In this document: positions 63,285 through 64,000 of the stretch, one piece after another | How the letters are laid out: each line of letters begins with the position of its first letter | Position numbering within the stretch: the stretch's first letter is position 1 | Source: Mesorhizobium sp. L-2-11 | GTDB lineage: Bacteria > Pseudomonadota > Alphaproteobacteria > Rhizobiales > Rhizobiaceae | DNA length: 64,000 bases | Assembly: GCF_016756595.1 (NCBI RefSeq) | Contig: NZ_AP023257.1 | Span: 186,001-250,000 of the forward strand | Direction of reading: 5' to 3' | The notes under the pieces: generated by a model | What the model was told of the DNA's origin: nothing | Database searches by the model: none | Seen by the model: the letters and a program-made list of their open reading frames with translations, nothing else | Position numbers and translations under genes: made by a program

Positions 63285-63992
63285 TCAGGCTCTGCCGTAA
63301 AGCGGCACCAGAGTGCCGCTCATCGCCAGATTGGCCGGCGAAGCGAGGTAGGCAATGGCCTCCGCCGCCGCTTCGAGGCTGACCCATTTGCTGAAATCGG
63401 CATCCGGCATGTCCGCCCGGGTGGCCGGCGTGTCGAGGATCGAGGGCGCGACCGCGTTGACCAGGATGCCCTTGCCCTTGAGTTCTTCCGCCATCGCCAC
63501 CGTCATTGCCGCGACCGCCGCCTTGCTGGCGGCATAGGCGACTATGCCGGAACCGCGCCGCAGATCGAGCCCGGCGCGCGCCGTGACATTGACGATGCGG
63601 CCCGACACGGAAGATCCCAGCATCGAGCGGATCGCCGCGCGGCAGCACAGGAAAGTGGTGCGGGCGTTGGTGTCCATCATTTCGGCAAAGGACGCGGGCT
63701 CGATCTTCTCGACCGGCGCGGCGGTGAAGCCGCCGGCCAGATGGATGGATGCCCACAAATCCGTTACACTGGCGTAGAACGCATCGACCTTGGCGGGGTC
63801 GGCGAGATCAACATTGTGCGCCAGTCTGACGCGCTCATGTGCCGGGAAGGGAAAATGCGCGGGCGCGGCGGCATGGGCATTGGGCACATGGCAGATCGCG
63901 CCCTGCTCCAGCAGTTTGCCGACAACCGCGCCACCGAGCGCCCCGGTGCCGCCGGTCACCACAACATGCCTGCCGTCCAGTGTATCCGTCAT
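63285..63992 (-). CDS. Short-chain dehydrogenase/reductase
   Basis: A 235-residue SDR. The cofactor motif is VVVTGGTGALGGAVV, the catalytic Tyr/Lys are in YAASKAAVAAM, and IVNVTARAG replaces the usual catalytic Ser with a Thr-Ala stretch. Whether it is active is therefore open. It converges on rpsA. Substrate unknown. Confidence 0.88.
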   Translation of the reverse strand: MTDTLDGRHVVVTGGTGALGGAVVGKLLEQGAICHVPNAHAAAPAHFPFPAHERVRLAHNVDLADPAKVDAFYASVTDLWASIHLAGGFTAAPVEKIEPASFAEMMDTNARTTFLCCRAAIRSMLGSSVSGRIVNVTARAGLDLRRGSGIVAYAASKAAVAAMTVAMAEELKGKGILVNAVAPSILDTPATRADMPDADFSKWVSLEAAAEAIAYLASPANLAMSGTLVPLYGRA

Positions 63993-64000
63993 CTTCGACC

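Overview
This is a high-GC chromosomal window from an alphaproteobacterium of the order Rhizobiales, most likely Mesorhizobium or a close relative. The evidence is a complete set of succinoglycan-type exo genes, a NasS/NasT-controlled nitrate assimilation cluster, the tRNA-Ala / FYDLN_acid / aroA / cmk / rpsA housekeeping block, and short palindromic repeats of the kind common in that genus. The species assignment is inference.

Layout. (1) 1-8042: a carbohydrate or polyol ABC importer (two permeases, a tiny membrane protein, two ATPases) runs into dhaL, dhaM, a free HPr, a free Enzyme I, a small unknown gene and dhaK. This is a PEP-dependent dihydroxyacetone kinase whose multidomain DhaM is split into separate genes. 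(2) 8193-10100: a propionyl-CoA synthetase gene (prpE) broken by one in-frame TGA. (3) 10236-41024: an exopolysaccharide region with exoZ, exoP, exoN, exoO, exoM, exoA, exoL, exoT, exoK, exoU, exoX, exoY, exoF and exoQ. It also has genes outside the classical succinoglycan set: a phosphoribosyltransferase-HAD fusion, a GT4 glycosyltransferase, a GMC oxidoreductase with a small exported partner, UDP-glucose dehydrogenase, a methyltransferase, an SDR and a glucoamylase-like protein. Two same-length (1603 bp) insertion sequences encoding an identical transposase sit in opposite orientation at 11594-13196 and 23822-25424, each with its own 6-bp target duplication. (4) 41125-44370: an aldehyde dehydrogenase, a D-2-hydroxyacid dehydrogenase and a membrane protein. 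(5) 44507-57389, minus strand: nitrate assimilation, in transcription order nasT-nasS, nrtA-nrtB-nrtD, then a small signal-peptide-like ORF, an MFS nitrate transporter, nirB, nirD and nasA. (6) 57593-63992: a small Arg-rich exported protein, tRNA-Ala(GGC), a FYDLN_acid protein, aroA, cmk, rpsA and an SDR.

How they work together. The exo genes form an assembly line: ExoN makes UDP-glucose, ExoY primes the lipid carrier, ExoA/L/M/O/U extend the repeat, ExoT flips it, ExoQ/P/F polymerise and export it, ExoZ acetylates it, ExoK trims it and ExoX restrains ExoY. The nitrate genes import nitrate by two routes and reduce it to ammonium.

Most notable. Both nitrate transcription units carry a readable control stack: an NtrC-like dyad, a sigma-54 promoter, two hexaloop hairpins matching the ANTAR target, and an intrinsic terminator whose 5' arm contains the second hairpin. 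The nas copy looks like a duplication of the nrtA promoter, leader and signal peptide. A 168-bp palindromic repeat sits in frame inside nasA and has a sister between aroA and cmk. Short TGC/GCA motifs recur in front of exo and nas genes.
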